Positions 44,316 through 53,232 of a stretch of DNA of 64,000 nt are shown in pieces. The stretch is from Phaeobacter sp. B1627 (lineage in GTDB: Bacteria > Pseudomonadota > Alphaproteobacteria > Rhodobacterales > Rhodobacteraceae). A program made the translations under genes and the position numbers. The stretch covers positions 62,001-126,000 of the forward strand of contig NZ_VCNK01000001.1 of assembly GCF_006265095.1 (NCBI RefSeq), in the 5' to 3' direction. How positions within the stretch are numbered: the first letter of the stretch is position 1; the number at the start of each line of letters is the position of its first letter. Below the pieces are notes generated by a model. It saw only the letters and a list, made by a program, of their open reading frames with translations, was not told the DNA's origin and did no database searches.

Positions 44316-45407
44316 ATGACCCAAATCACGCCACAGCCCGGTATCATGGACATTGTCCTTTATCAGAGCGGCGCCGCCCATGTGGATGGGGTGAGCAATG
44401 TGACCAAGCTCTCCTCGAATGAAAATCCCCTCGGCGCCAGCCCGAAGGCGACCGAGGCGATGGTCCAGGTTGCCGCCAATATGCACCGCTACCCGAGCTC
44501 TGATCATTCCGATCTGCGGCGCGCGATTGCAGAAACCCACGACCTAGATCCCGACCGTATCATCTGCGGCGCCGGCAGCGACGAGATCATCGCCTTTCTG
44601 TGCCAATGCTATGCCGGTCCGGGGGATGAGGTGCTCTATACCGAGCACGGGTTTGCCATGTACCGCATCTCCGCTCTGGCGGCCGGGGCGACCCCGGTGG
44701 AGGTGCGCGAACACGAGCGCGTCACCGATGTGGATGCGCTGCTTGCGGCCTGCACCGCGCAGACCAGGCTGGTCTTCATCGCCAACCCCAACAATCCCAC
44801 CGGCACAATGATCTCCGATGCGGAGGTCGCCCGTCTGGCCGATGGCCTGCCCAAGGACGCCATCCTTGTTCTGGACGGCGCCTATGCCGAATATGTCGAA
44901 GGCTTCGATGCCGGGCGGAGCCTGATCGAGCGCCGCGAAAACGTGGTCATGACCCGGACCTTTTCAAAGATATACGGCCTTGGGGGCGCCCGGGTTGGCT
45001 GGGGCTACGGGCCACAGGCGATCATCGACGTGCTGAACCGGGTGCGGGGGCCGTTCAACGTGTCCCTGACCGGACTTGCCGGTGCAGAGGCCGCCGTGCG
45101 CGATACTGAATACGTGGAGCAGTGCCGCCGGGAGAACGCGAAATGGCGCGGCTGGCTGGCCGATCAGCTGGCCGCTCTGGGCGTTCCCTCCGATACATCC
45201 TGCACCAATTTCATCCTCGCGCGTTTTGCCAATCAGGCCGAAGCCGAGGCCTGCGATGACTTCCTCAAGGCCCGTGGCCTGGTGGTGCGCCGGGTGGCGG
45301 GCTACAACCTGCCGGCCGCGCTGCGGATCACCATCGGGGATGAGACAGCGTGCCGCGCGGTGGTTGCGGCGGTCAAGGACTTCAAAACCGGGCAGGCCCC
45401 CGTATGA
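44316..45407 (+). CDS. hisC: Histidinol-phosphate aminotransferase (possibly dual aromatic aminotransferase)
   Basis: 363 residues, class I/II fold: [20 protein letters not shown] at the N-terminus, [20 protein letters not shown], the PLP lysine Lys218 in [20 protein letters not shown], and [20 protein letters not shown] at the end. Start at 44316 with AAGGAG upstream; an upstream in-frame extension is the intergenic gap. It overlaps tyrA by four bases (ATGA). HisC copies linked to tyrA often also transaminate prephenate or 4-hydroxyphenylpyruvate in tyrosine synthesis, which I infer here. Confidence 0.92.
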   Translation: MTQITPQPGIMDIVLYQSGAAHVDGVSNVTKLSSNENPLGASPKATEAMVQVAANMHRYPSSDHSDLRRAIAETHDLDPDRIICGAGSDEIIAFLCQCYAGPGDEVLYTEHGFAMYRISALAAGATPVEVREHERVTDVDALLAACTAQTRLVFIANPNNPTGTMISDAEVARLADGLPKDAILVLDGAYAEYVEGFDAGRSLIERRENVVMTRTFSKIYGLGGARVGWGYGPQAIIDVLNRVRGPFNVSLTGLAGAEAAVRDTEYVEQCRRENAKWRGWLADQLAALGVPSDTSCTNFILARFANQAEAEACDDFLKARGLVVRRVAGYNLPAALRITIGDETACRAVVAAVKDFKTGQAPV

Positions 45408-46351
45408 CCACGCCTCCTCTCCCTGCGGACATGACCACACCCGTCTACAACCGTGTGGCGCTGATTGGCCTCGGGCTGATTGCCTCCTCGATGTTCTGGG
45501 CGATGAAACGCGCAGGCCTCGCAGGAGAGGTCACGGGATTTGCCCGCAGCGCGGAAACCCGCGACACCGCCCGTCGCATCGGCCTGTGTGACCGGGTCTG
45601 CGACAGTGCGGCAGAGGCCGTCGAGGGGGCCGATCTGGTCGTCCTCTGCGTGCCGGTCGGCGCCATGGGGGCCGTCGCGGCCGAGATCGCCCCTGCCTTG
45701 ATGCCGGGCGCTACCGTCTCCGATGTGGGCTCGGTCAAGGGCCAGGTGATCGAGTCGGTCGCGCCGCATATCCCCGATGGTGTCCATTTCGTGCCCTCTC
45801 ACCCTCTTGCGGGCACCGAGCACTCCGGCCCCGAGTCGGGCTTTGCAGAGCTGTTCGACAACCGGTGGTGCCTGCTGGTGCCGGTCGAGGGCAGCGACCC
45901 TGACGCCGTGGCCCGGCTGCGCGCGCTCTGGGAAGGCATGGGCGCCCATGTGGACGAGATGGACGCGGATCACCACGATCTGGTGCTCGCGGTCACCTCC
46001 CACGCGCCGCATCTGATCGCCTATACGATGGTCGGGGTGGCGGATGATCTGCGTCGTGTAACCGACAGTGAGGTCATCAAATATTCGGCTGCGGGGTTTC
46101 GGGACTTCACCCGGATCGCGGCCTCCGATCCGACCATGTGGCGCGATGTGTTCCTGTCCAACAAGGACGCAACGCTCGAAATCCTCGGCCGCTTCACCGA
46201 AGAGCTGTTCGCCCTGCAGCGCGCAATCCGCACCGGCGACGGGGATCACCTGCATGCCTATTTCACCCGCACACGTGCCATCCGTCGCGGCATCATTCAG
46301 GCGGGGCAGGATACCGCTGCGCCGGACTTCGGCCGCGGGCCGAAGAAATGA
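45404..46351 (+). CDS. tyrA: Prephenate/arogenate dehydrogenase
   Basis: 315 residues. The NAD(P)-binding motif [20 protein letters not shown] (GxGxxA/S variant) lies near residue 15-30. The substrate region is [40 protein letters not shown] and [20 protein letters not shown]. It oxidatively decarboxylates prephenate or arogenate in tyrosine biosynthesis. It is translationally coupled to hisC upstream and to the extensin-like gene downstream (both ATGA overlaps). Confidence 0.94.
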   Translation: MTTPPLPADMTTPVYNRVALIGLGLIASSMFWAMKRAGLAGEVTGFARSAETRDTARRIGLCDRVCDSAAEAVEGADLVVLCVPVGAMGAVAAEIAPALMPGATVSDVGSVKGQVIESVAPHIPDGVHFVPSHPLAGTEHSGPESGFAELFDNRWCLLVPVEGSDPDAVARLRALWEGMGAHVDEMDADHHDLVLAVTSHAPHLIAYTMVGVADDLRRVTDSEVIKYSAAGFRDFTRIAASDPTMWRDVFLSNKDATLEILGRFTEELFALQRAIRTGDGDHLHAYFTRTRAIRRGIIQAGQDTAAPDFGRGPKK

Positions 46352-47256
46352 GGTCCCCTGCGGCTCTCTGTCTGATCGGGCTGGGCCTTGCGCTTGTGGG
46401 GCCGGCCGCTGTGACAGAGGCCGCAGCGCCGGACACAACACCCCGGCCGCCGCTGGCCCGTCTGGCCTTTGCGGCGGCCCTGCCTCCGGGTGACTTCGGG
46501 GCGGCCCTGCCGCCGGGCGACCTCGGGGCGGTGTTGCCCGACGGCATCGGCACTGTGCCGCAGGGGGCGAACGCGGTCCTGCGTCCCCGCAAACGCCCGC
46601 CGTCGCCGCAGGTCGCCGCCACCCTCAACCGCCCCGCAGGCCTGCTTCCGGTTGCGCCCGAGACCACGCCGCGCCCCACAGTCCGCAGTCCCGAACTCCT
46701 GCAGCAGGTCCTGTTCGGGCGAGCGAAGAAACGGCGTGGCTCTGTCTGTGGCTCCCTCGACATCCAGGGCGAGGAAGCGGGGCACATCCCCGGCACGCTC
46801 AAGGGCTGCGGCGCAAGGAATGCCGTGCGGGTGCGCTCGGTGGCCGGAGTTCAGCTCAGCACTCCGGCGCTGATGACCTGCGACACCGCCAAGGCGCTGC
46901 ACAAATGGGTCAAAAGCGATGTGGAAAAGGCCTTTGGCCGCTCCAACCGGGTGACCCGCCTGCGGGTGGCGGCGCATTATTCCTGTCGCACCCGCAACAA
47001 CCGTCCCGGCGCCAGGATCTCTGAACACGGGCGCGGACGTGCCATCGATATCTCCGGTTTTGGTCTTGAGGATGGCACCATGGTCAGCGTGCTGAAGGGC
47101 TGGCGCGACAAGCCGACCCGCCGGCCTCTGCGTCGCCTGTGGAAAGCGGCCTGCGGACCGTTTCGCACCGTGCTCGGGCCGGAGGCGGACATCTACCACC
47201 GCGATCACTTTCACCTGGATGTGGCGCGCCACCGCAGCGGGCGATACTGTCGCTGA
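46348..47256 (+). CDS. Extensin-like C-terminal domain protein (putative peptidoglycan peptidase)
   Basis: 302 residues from the ATG at 46348, overlapping the tyrA stop. An N-terminal signal segment (LCLIGLGLALVGPAAVTEAA) is followed by a Pro-rich low-complexity region with a near-repeat (PPGDFGAALPPGDLGAVLP). The conserved domain lies at about 135-300: GSVCGSLDIQGEEAGHIPGT, AAHYSCRTRNNRPGARISEH, GRGRAIDISGFGLEDG and HRDHFHLDVARHRSGRYCR. His, Asp and His arranged as SEH / AIDI / HFHLD are those of M15-type zinc DD-peptidases, and several cysteines suggest disulfides. Probably periplasmic. Coupling to tyrA is positional. Confidence 0.85.
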   Translation: MRSPAALCLIGLGLALVGPAAVTEAAAPDTTPRPPLARLAFAAALPPGDFGAALPPGDLGAVLPDGIGTVPQGANAVLRPRKRPPSPQVAATLNRPAGLLPVAPETTPRPTVRSPELLQQVLFGRAKKRRGSVCGSLDIQGEEAGHIPGTLKGCGARNAVRVRSVAGVQLSTPALMTCDTAKALHKWVKSDVEKAFGRSNRVTRLRVAAHYSCRTRNNRPGARISEHGRGRAIDISGFGLEDGTMVSVLKGWRDKPTRRPLRRLWKAACGPFRTVLGPEADIYHRDHFHLDVARHRSGRYCR

Positions 47257-47310
47257 TCCTCCCGTCTCGCGGGGGGGGCAGGACCAGCGCAGGGTCAGTT
47301 CAGGACCCGG

Positions 47311-47352
47311 CCAGTTTCCGTGCAGTTTCCGTGTAGTATCAGTGCAGTATCA
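47311..47352. repeat. Nested short tandem repeats between convergent genes
   Basis: CAGTTTCCGTG and GTAGTATCAGTGCAGTATCAG duplicate one another imperfectly; the repeat tract runs into the last codons of the DUF2125 gene on the minus strand (stop at 47339). Confidence 0.6.
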
Positions 47353-48352
47353 GGCGGGGCGCGGGGCCGAGCGGGATCGGCCCGATGGTGATATAGCCGC
47401 CACGAAATCCCAGCGTGATATCCAGATCCTCCGGGTTGCCCGTGGCGCGCGCCAGCATCGCCACCACGCGGCTGGCCTGATCGCGGGCGCCGGGGGACAA
47501 CAGGCCGGTGTCCACCGCCATATCAAGGAACGCAGCCCAGGATTCGACCTGCAGCGCCAGCGCTCCGGTGGGGATGCCTGCCGCGTCGACGTCCAGCTGA
47601 CCGGTGCTCTTGATCCGCATCTCGCCCCAGCGGAGTTCCATACGCTCCAGATCGATTTGGCGCGGCTGCGGGCGGCGGGTTTCCAGCGCCGAACGGTCCC
47701 AAGCAGCGTCAAATGCCACGTCGGCCGCCAATGTCAGCACCTCGAAGGTCTGCGGCAGCTCCGGGGCCGAGCGCAGCAAGCGCCGCAGCTCCGCACCCGG
47801 GCGAAACTCGCGGGCGTCCGCCGTGATACGATAGGTTTGCGATGTTCCCTGCCGGACCATCCGCAGCGACAGATCCGCCGCGCCGAGGGTGGCCGTCTGC
47901 CCATCACCGATACTCCAGTCCTGCGCCGTCAGGCCGAGGTCTTCGACCTCCAGCGCCAGACCGGGGGCCAGCGTCAGCTTTGCCCGCAGCCCCTCGGTGG
48001 TGATCACGGCCGTCTGGTCGTAATACGACAGCCGCTGTTGACCGTCGGCGAACCGAAGCACCTGCCGGCCCGGCCAGATCGCGGGGCTCTCGATGTCGAG
48101 CCAATCCGCACGCCAGGCCGCGCCGGTCGCCGGATCGACCAGGGCGGGCGCGGTGATCCGGGTGCGATGATGCGTCGGAAAGCCCCCCAAAGGGGTGGCG
48201 GGCGCGATGGATTCGACCTCGACCTGCCAGCCTTGTTGCGCCTGCGCGTCGAACCAGGCGGCCACGCTCTGGCGCAATCCCCAGGCAGCAACCGCCCAAT
48301 ACAGCGACCAGATCAGCGCTATGCCCAGAAGGATTTTCAGCCCGCGTTTCAT
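47339..48352 (-). CDS. DUF2125 domain protein
   Basis: 337 residues from the ATG at 48352; a longer frame adds 33 residues that overlap the divergent gene region. One N-terminal membrane anchor (LKILLGIALIWSLYWAVAAW) is followed by a long beta-rich region of the DUF2125/AsmA-like type: VESIAPATPLGGFPTHHRTR, ADWLDIESPAIWPGRQVLRF and RWGEMRIKSTGQLDVDAAGI. The family is confined mostly to alphaproteobacteria and its function is unknown; the architecture suggests an anchored periplasmic protein involved in envelope lipid handling (inference). Confidence 0.88.
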   Translation of the reverse strand: MKRGLKILLGIALIWSLYWAVAAWGLRQSVAAWFDAQAQQGWQVEVESIAPATPLGGFPTHHRTRITAPALVDPATGAAWRADWLDIESPAIWPGRQVLRFADGQQRLSYYDQTAVITTEGLRAKLTLAPGLALEVEDLGLTAQDWSIGDGQTATLGAADLSLRMVRQGTSQTYRITADAREFRPGAELRRLLRSAPELPQTFEVLTLAADVAFDAAWDRSALETRRPQPRQIDLERMELRWGEMRIKSTGQLDVDAAGIPTGALALQVESWAAFLDMAVDTGLLSPGARDQASRVVAMLARATGNPEDLDITLGFRGGYITIGPIPLGPAPRLILH

Positions 48353-48420
48353 CCAGCACAGCCCCTTTTGTTCCTGCCCGTTTTGCTGTTTACAGGGGCG
48401 GGCGAAAAAGGACCAGTAAC

Positions 48421-48948
48421 ATGACGATGTGGGTATTTGGCTACGGATCACTGCTGTGGAACCCGGAGTTTCCGGTGGCGCGCCGCGAGGTCGCGACCCT
48501 GAACGGCTTTGCGCGCTCCTTCTGCATGCGCTCGATCCATCACCGCGGCAGCGAGGCCGAGCCGGGGCTGGTGCTGGCGCTCGACGCGCTTGAGGGCGCG
48601 CGCTGCACGGGGCTGGCGCTTGCGGTCGAGCCGGGTCATGAGGACCCCACGCTGGAGGCCCTGCGCGAGCGTGAGCTGATTTCCTCGGCCTATCTGGAAC
48701 GGGTTCTCGATGTGGATCTCGCCTCCGGAGAGACGGTCACCGCCGTCGCCTATGTGATCGACCCGCAGCATGTCCAATATTGCCGCCTGGAGCTGGAAGA
48801 GCAGGCGCAGATCATCGCCCATGCGGTGGGCGGACGGGGGCCGAATCGCGAATATTTGTTCAATACGGCCAGTCATCTGGACGAAATTGGCCTGCGGGAC
48901 CCCGATCTCAGCTGGCTCACCGAGCGGGTCCGGCAAATTTTATCATAA
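48421..48948 (+). CDS. chaC: Gamma-glutamylcyclotransferase (ChaC family)
   Basis: 175 residues. MWVFGYGSLLWNPEFP at the start is the substrate-binding loop. Glu83/Glu85 in ALRERELISSAYLERVLDVD is the catalytic acid region of ChaC enzymes. The family degrades glutathione to 5-oxoproline and Cys-Gly in the cytosol. Divergent from the DUF2125 gene; the MotA-like gene starts 77 bases downstream. Confidence 0.93.
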   Translation: MTMWVFGYGSLLWNPEFPVARREVATLNGFARSFCMRSIHHRGSEAEPGLVLALDALEGARCTGLALAVEPGHEDPTLEALRERELISSAYLERVLDVDLASGETVTAVAYVIDPQHVQYCRLELEEQAQIIAHAVGGRGPNREYLFNTASHLDEIGLRDPDLSWLTERVRQILS

Positions 48949-49025
48949 ATCCTTGGCGATCCTAGGTCTTTCAAGCTAGGCTGCACGCGCAGAACCACGA
49001 AAGAGCCTATCAGGAGCCGCACGGA

Positions 49026-50213
49026 ATGGCGCATCACGAACGCGAAGGCCGGCCACAATTTTCTCAGCCGGTGCGCCAGGTCGTCATGATGCTGATCGCA
49101 CTGGGATTGGCAGGGGCGGGGTCGTTTGTCGCCCTGCCACGGGTGCTTCCTGTGTTCGAGGCAAACCCCTATCTGAACGGGTTCATCTTCTTTGTCTTCT
49201 GTATCGGTGTCTTCGCCTGTTTCTGGCAGGTGGTGCAGCTGATCAATTCGGTGCGCTGGATCGAACGCTTTGCCGGAGGGGTGCATGCGGCAGAGGACGG
49301 CCCGCCCTCCATGCTGGCGCCTCTGGCCTCGCTCCTGCGGTCGCGCGCGGCACGGATGCAGCTCGGGTCGGCCTCCACCAGATCGATCCTCGATTCCGTC
49401 GCGGAGCGTATCGACGAAGAACGCGAAATCACCAGGTACATTGTCAACCTGCTGATTTTCCTCGGACTTTTGGGTACCTTCTACGGGTTGGCGACGACGG
49501 TGCCCGCCGTGGTCGACACCATTCGCAGCCTCGCCCCGCAGGAGGGCGAAGAAGGGCTCGCGATCTTCAATCGCCTGATGACCGGGCTGGAGGCGCAGCT
49601 CGGGGGCATGGGCGTGGCCTTTGCGTCCTCGCTTCTTGGTCTGGCCGGCTCGCTCATCGTCGGGCTGCTGGAACTCTTTGCAGGACACGGCCAGAACCGT
49701 TTTTACCGCGAGCTGGAAGAATGGCTCGCCTCCTTCACCCGCGTCAGCTTCTCTTCGGGGGAGGAGGGCGTCGGCGACAGTAACCTCGTGGCCGGTGTTC
49801 TGGACACGATGGCCGAGCAGATGGACGCGCTGCAGGCGATGTTCGTCGAAACCTCCGAGGGCCGGGCGGAGGTGGACAGCAAACTCTCGCGCCTCGTGGA
49901 CGCGATCAGCGATATGAACCGCCGTCAGGATGATGTGGCGTCGATCTCTGCCGCGCTCGAACGGGTGGCGGTGGGGCAGGAGACGCTGACCGAGCTGATG
50001 CGCGCCCATGGCGATGTCGGCATTGACGCCGAAAGCCGCATGCGCCTGCGCTCCATCGATGTGCAGATGCTGCGCATTCTGGAGGAAATCTCGGCCGGGC
50101 GGCAGGAAAGCCTCGCCGAGCTGCGCAAGGATATCGACCTGCTGGTCAAGGCCTTCGCCAGCCCGCGGGGGCTCGACCGGGCGTCGCGCGTGGCAACCCA
50201 GAGAGAAAGCTGA
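49026..50213 (+). CDS. MotA/TolQ/ExbB-like proton-channel protein
   Basis: 395 residues. Four membrane segments at about 17-37, 50-72, 139-162 and 195-219. TM3 contains LLIFLGLLGTFYGLATTVPA, matching the GLLGT motif of MotA/TolQ/ExbB, and TM4 has GMGVAFASSLLGLAGSLIVG. The C-terminal 170 residues are cytoplasmic and helical (SNLVAGVLDTMAEQMDALQA). Such proteins form pentameric rings around a dimer of a MotB/TolR-type stator. The partner is encoded three bases downstream. It is not MotA itself, since no flagellar genes are near. AGGAG precedes the ATG. Confidence 0.88.
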   Translation: MAHHEREGRPQFSQPVRQVVMMLIALGLAGAGSFVALPRVLPVFEANPYLNGFIFFVFCIGVFACFWQVVQLINSVRWIERFAGGVHAAEDGPPSMLAPLASLLRSRAARMQLGSASTRSILDSVAERIDEEREITRYIVNLLIFLGLLGTFYGLATTVPAVVDTIRSLAPQEGEEGLAIFNRLMTGLEAQLGGMGVAFASSLLGLAGSLIVGLLELFAGHGQNRFYRELEEWLASFTRVSFSSGEEGVGDSNLVAGVLDTMAEQMDALQAMFVETSEGRAEVDSKLSRLVDAISDMNRRQDDVASISAALERVAVGQETLTELMRAHGDVGIDAESRMRLRSIDVQMLRILEEISAGRQESLAELRKDIDLLVKAFASPRGLDRASRVATQRES

Positions 50214-50216
50214 CCC

Positions 50217-52571
50217 ATGGCTCTGTCGCGTCGTACGGGGCAACGGTTTCAGGGGTCGATCTGGCCCGGCTTCGTCGATGCGATGACCGGTCTCCTGCTG
50301 GTTTTGATGTTCGTTCTGACCATCTTCATGGTGGTGCAATTCGTGCTGCGCGAAACCATCACCGGCCAGGAAACCGAGCTTGACGAACTGTCCACCGAAA
50401 TCCGGGCTCTGGCGCGCGCTCTGGGTGTGAAGGAACGCGAAACCAGCCTGCTGCAGGCCCGGTTGGGGGCCCTGGGCGCGACGCTCAACTCTGCGCGGTC
50501 CGACCTTGACGCGGCCCGCGAGCAGCTCACCCGACAGCAGGCGCTGATCAGCTCTCTCTCCGGCGAAAGAGATCAGGCCACATCCGATCTCGCGGCGGCG
50601 CGCAGCCGCATCACCGATTTTGAGGCGCAGGTGGCCACATTGATCGCCGGGCGCGACAGTGCCGAGGCAGAGATCGCGGCCTTGCAGACGGAGCGGGATG
50701 CGCTGGACGCGGCGCGCGCGGATCTCTTGTCAGAGCAGGAGGCCCTGAACCTCGCGCTCGCCCAGACCCGGGAGGAGGTGGATTCGCAAACCGAAACCGC
50801 CCGCCTGGCCGCCGCCCGCACCGAGGCGCTGCAGGCGCTGGTCGATGAGCTGCGGGCCGAAGGGGAGACCCAGAGCGGGCGCATCGCGGAACTGGAGGCC
50901 AGCCTCTCGCAGGAAGAGGTCGCCCGCCTGACCGAAACCGCAGCAGCAGAGGCCCTGCGCGCGCGGTTGGAGAACGCTGACGCAGAGCTCACCGCCATGA
51001 CGCTGGCGCTCGAGGCAGAGCGGCGGAAGGCCGAGGATACGCTGACGTTGCTGGCGGCGGCCGAGGCCGCGCGCGACCGGCTCGATGCAGAGCTGGAAAC
51101 GGCCCTGACGGCAATCGATCAGGCCCGGGCACAGGCGCAGGACAGGGATGTTCTGGCCGAGCGCCTGACCCGCATCCTGGCTCAGATGGAGGTCTCCGAA
51201 AGCAAGGCGGCGTCGCGGGTGTCTGCGCTTGAGGCCGAGCTGGAGCGGGTGCGGGAAGACAGCCGCGTGACCCGGACCCAATTGGCGATCGAACTGGAAG
51301 CGGCGCGTCAGGACGCAGCCCGGACCCGGGGCCAGTTGGAGGCAGAACTGACCCGCCAGCGGGCGGCGACGGTCGAAACCCAATCGCAATACGAACAGGA
51401 ACTGGCGCAGCTTCAGGACCGTTTCGACACCGAACGCCGGGCCCTCGAAGACCAGCTGGTTGTGCTGCGGTCGGAGACAGAAGTCACCCGCCGCGCGCTG
51501 GAGGACCAGCTGGCCACCCTGCGCGGCGAGGCCGAGGAAACCCGGATCGGACTGGAAACCCGGCTGCAGCGGACCGAAGCGGATCTGAGAGCCGCCCGTT
51601 CTGCGGCGACCTCCACCGCCGAGGAACGCGCATCGGTCGAGCAGCGTCTGCTGACCGCTCTGGAGGCGCTCGAACGGGCGCAGGCGGCGGCGTCAGATCA
51701 GGACGTGCTGCAGCGGCGCCTGTTGGCGGCACTGTCCCAGGGCGAGGCGGCCTCGGTCGAGGCGGCGGAGCAGAAGAGCCTGGCGCAGCAACGGGCGGAT
51801 CTGCTGGCACAGGCGCGCGCGGCCCTCTCCGAAGAAAAGGCGATCTCGGAAGAGGCGCGCCGCGAGACGGCCCTGCTCAATCAGCAGGTGGCAGCTTTGC
51901 GCGAACAGCTCGGCGGGTTGCAGGCGCTGCTGGACGATTTCAAGGACCGCGATGCCTCGCAATCGGTGCAGCTTCAGAACCTGGGCCAGGACCTGAACTC
52001 GGCCCTTGCGCGCGCGGCAGCAGAGGAGCGCCGCCGCCGTCTGCTGGAAGAGCAGGAGCGCAAGCGCCTGGAGCTTGAAGCCGCGCAGCTGACCTCCAAG
52101 GCGGAAGATCTGGAACGCTATCGATCTGAATTCTTTGGCGAATTGCGTCAGGTTCTGGGCAATCAGGACGGTGTCCGCATCGAGGGCGACCGCTTCGTCT
52201 TCGCCTCCGAGGTTCTCTTCGCGCTCGGCAGTGCGACACTGTCGGCGGAGGGCAAGGTTGAAATCGCCAAAGTTGCCAATATCCTGCGCGATATTGCCGC
52301 CGAAATCCCGAGCGATATCAACTGGATCATCCGGGTCGACGGGCATACGGACAATCAGGCCTTCAATGGCACGGGCAAATATCGCGACAATTGGGAGCTC
52401 AGCCAGGGGCGGGCCCTGTCGGTGGTGCGCTACATGATGGATGAGCTGGGGATACCCCCAAACCGGCTGGCGGCGAATGGATTTGGCGAGTTCCAGCCGA
52501 TCAATCCGGCCAATACGCCAGCGGCGCGGGCGCAGAACCGGCGGATCGAACTGAAGCTGACAGAGCGCTGA
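50217..52571 (+). CDS. MotB/OmpA-like protein with giant coiled coil
   Basis: 784 residues. One N-terminal membrane helix at about 20-43, with Asp21 in WPGFVDAMTGLLLVLMFVL, aligns with the proton-accepting Asp segment of MotB. A continuous Glu/Gln/Ala/Arg-rich coiled coil runs from about 45 to 640, with internally repetitive heptads such as ALEDQLVVLRSETEVTRR and ALEDQLATLRGEAEETRI. An OmpA-type peptidoglycan-binding domain fills about 645-784 (RVDGHTDNQAFNGTGKYRDN, ELSQGRALSVVRYMMDELGI, NRRIELKLTER). It should cross the periplasm to the wall, powered by the MotA-like ring. The coiled coil is far longer than in MotB, TolR or ExbD. Function unknown. Confidence 0.87.
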   Translation: MALSRRTGQRFQGSIWPGFVDAMTGLLLVLMFVLTIFMVVQFVLRETITGQETELDELSTEIRALARALGVKERETSLLQARLGALGATLNSARSDLDAAREQLTRQQALISSLSGERDQATSDLAAARSRITDFEAQVATLIAGRDSAEAEIAALQTERDALDAARADLLSEQEALNLALAQTREEVDSQTETARLAAARTEALQALVDELRAEGETQSGRIAELEASLSQEEVARLTETAAAEALRARLENADAELTAMTLALEAERRKAEDTLTLLAAAEAARDRLDAELETALTAIDQARAQAQDRDVLAERLTRILAQMEVSESKAASRVSALEAELERVREDSRVTRTQLAIELEAARQDAARTRGQLEAELTRQRAATVETQSQYEQELAQLQDRFDTERRALEDQLVVLRSETEVTRRALEDQLATLRGEAEETRIGLETRLQRTEADLRAARSAATSTAEERASVEQRLLTALEALERAQAAASDQDVLQRRLLAALSQGEAASVEAAEQKSLAQQRADLLAQARAALSEEKAISEEARRETALLNQQVAALREQLGGLQALLDDFKDRDASQSVQLQNLGQDLNSALARAAAEERRRRLLEEQERKRLELEAAQLTSKAEDLERYRSEFFGELRQVLGNQDGVRIEGDRFVFASEVLFALGSATLSAEGKVEIAKVANILRDIAAEIPSDINWIIRVDGHTDNQAFNGTGKYRDNWELSQGRALSVVRYMMDELGIPPNRLAANGFGEFQPINPANTPAARAQNRRIELKLTER

Positions 52572-52609
52572 TTCGGCTAGGTTATCAATTTGAAAAACAT
52601 GAAATAAAT

Positions 52610-52640
52610 AGGCCTTGGCGACACGATATCGCCAAGGCCT
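52610..52640. terminator. Strong 12-bp hairpin after the motor-like operon
   Basis: AGGCCTTGGCGA, 7-base loop, TCGCCAAGGCCT. The T-rich side is on the minus strand (ATTTATTTC), but as it lies 38 bases after the plus-strand stop codon it probably ends that operon. Confidence 0.7.
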
Positions 52641-52836
52641 GGATGATTAAATTGAATGTCTGAAATACGGACGCCTCCACCACTCACGGCATTTGGGTTC
52701 GTCCAGACAAGGCAATATCACGGAAGGCTTGAACTTTCAATAAATTATCATGCGCGACAATTTCAATGTGCTATAGTCTCCGTGTTGAGTTTTATCTATA
52801 CTTCTTCTTCCTGAATGGTTTGAGGGGACTGAGATC

Positions 52837-53142
52837 TTGGACAGGTTGCGTGCAATTTTTGAACTCCGTGACATGCTGCGCCAGATGGAGCGCGACATAG
52901 GGTTGGAAGATCTGAGTCCGGCTGAAAAGGATGTATTCCAGGCGGCTCATACCCTGACCGAGGCGCCGGGAGATTTCGTGCTGTCCGATCAGATCCGTCA
53001 GCATCACCTGGCCCGGGATTTGGCACAGGCGACGTTTCACCGCGCGTTGAAGACCTTGCTGGACCACGGTTTTCTGGAACGCCCGGACGGCACCCGGGCG
53101 AAGCATTATCTTGTGCGGCGGGATTTGCTGCACGACCTGTGA
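52837..53142 (+). CDS. Small winged-helix DNA-binding-like protein
   Basis: 101 residues. It uses a TTG start at 52837 with GAGGGG nine bases upstream; an ATG 12 codons later is the alternative. The second half (QATFHRALKTLLDHGFLERP, DGTRAKHYLVRRDLL) looks like the recognition helix and wing of a winged-helix protein. The first half (LSPAEKDVFQAAHTLTEAPG) resembles the dimerising part of a short regulator. It follows 260 AT-rich bases containing a possible promoter. No known family can be named; a local regulator of the next gene is possible. Confidence 0.6.
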   Translation: MDRLRAIFELRDMLRQMERDIGLEDLSPAEKDVFQAAHTLTEAPGDFVLSDQIRQHHLARDLAQATFHRALKTLLDHGFLERPDGTRAKHYLVRRDLLHDL

Positions 53143-53232
53143 TGTGGCTGGAGCACTGCAGCGGCGCCGGGTTTTCCGCTTTCGCAAGAGACAGGAATTG
53201 TTTTGTGAACAGAGGCCGGCTACATCTTCGGC

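Noticed and set aside
48873-50339. A 488-residue minus-strand frame opposite the MotA-like gene
   Set aside because: Shadow; His/Gln/Arg-rich with no recognisable domain, while the plus strand has clear membrane segments and a GLLGT motif.
49026-52571. Zorya antiphage system (ZorA/ZorB)
   Set aside because: The channel protein lacks the long ZorA tail, the coiled coil is on the MotB-like partner, and no ZorC/D/E effectors follow. Neighbours are housekeeping genes.
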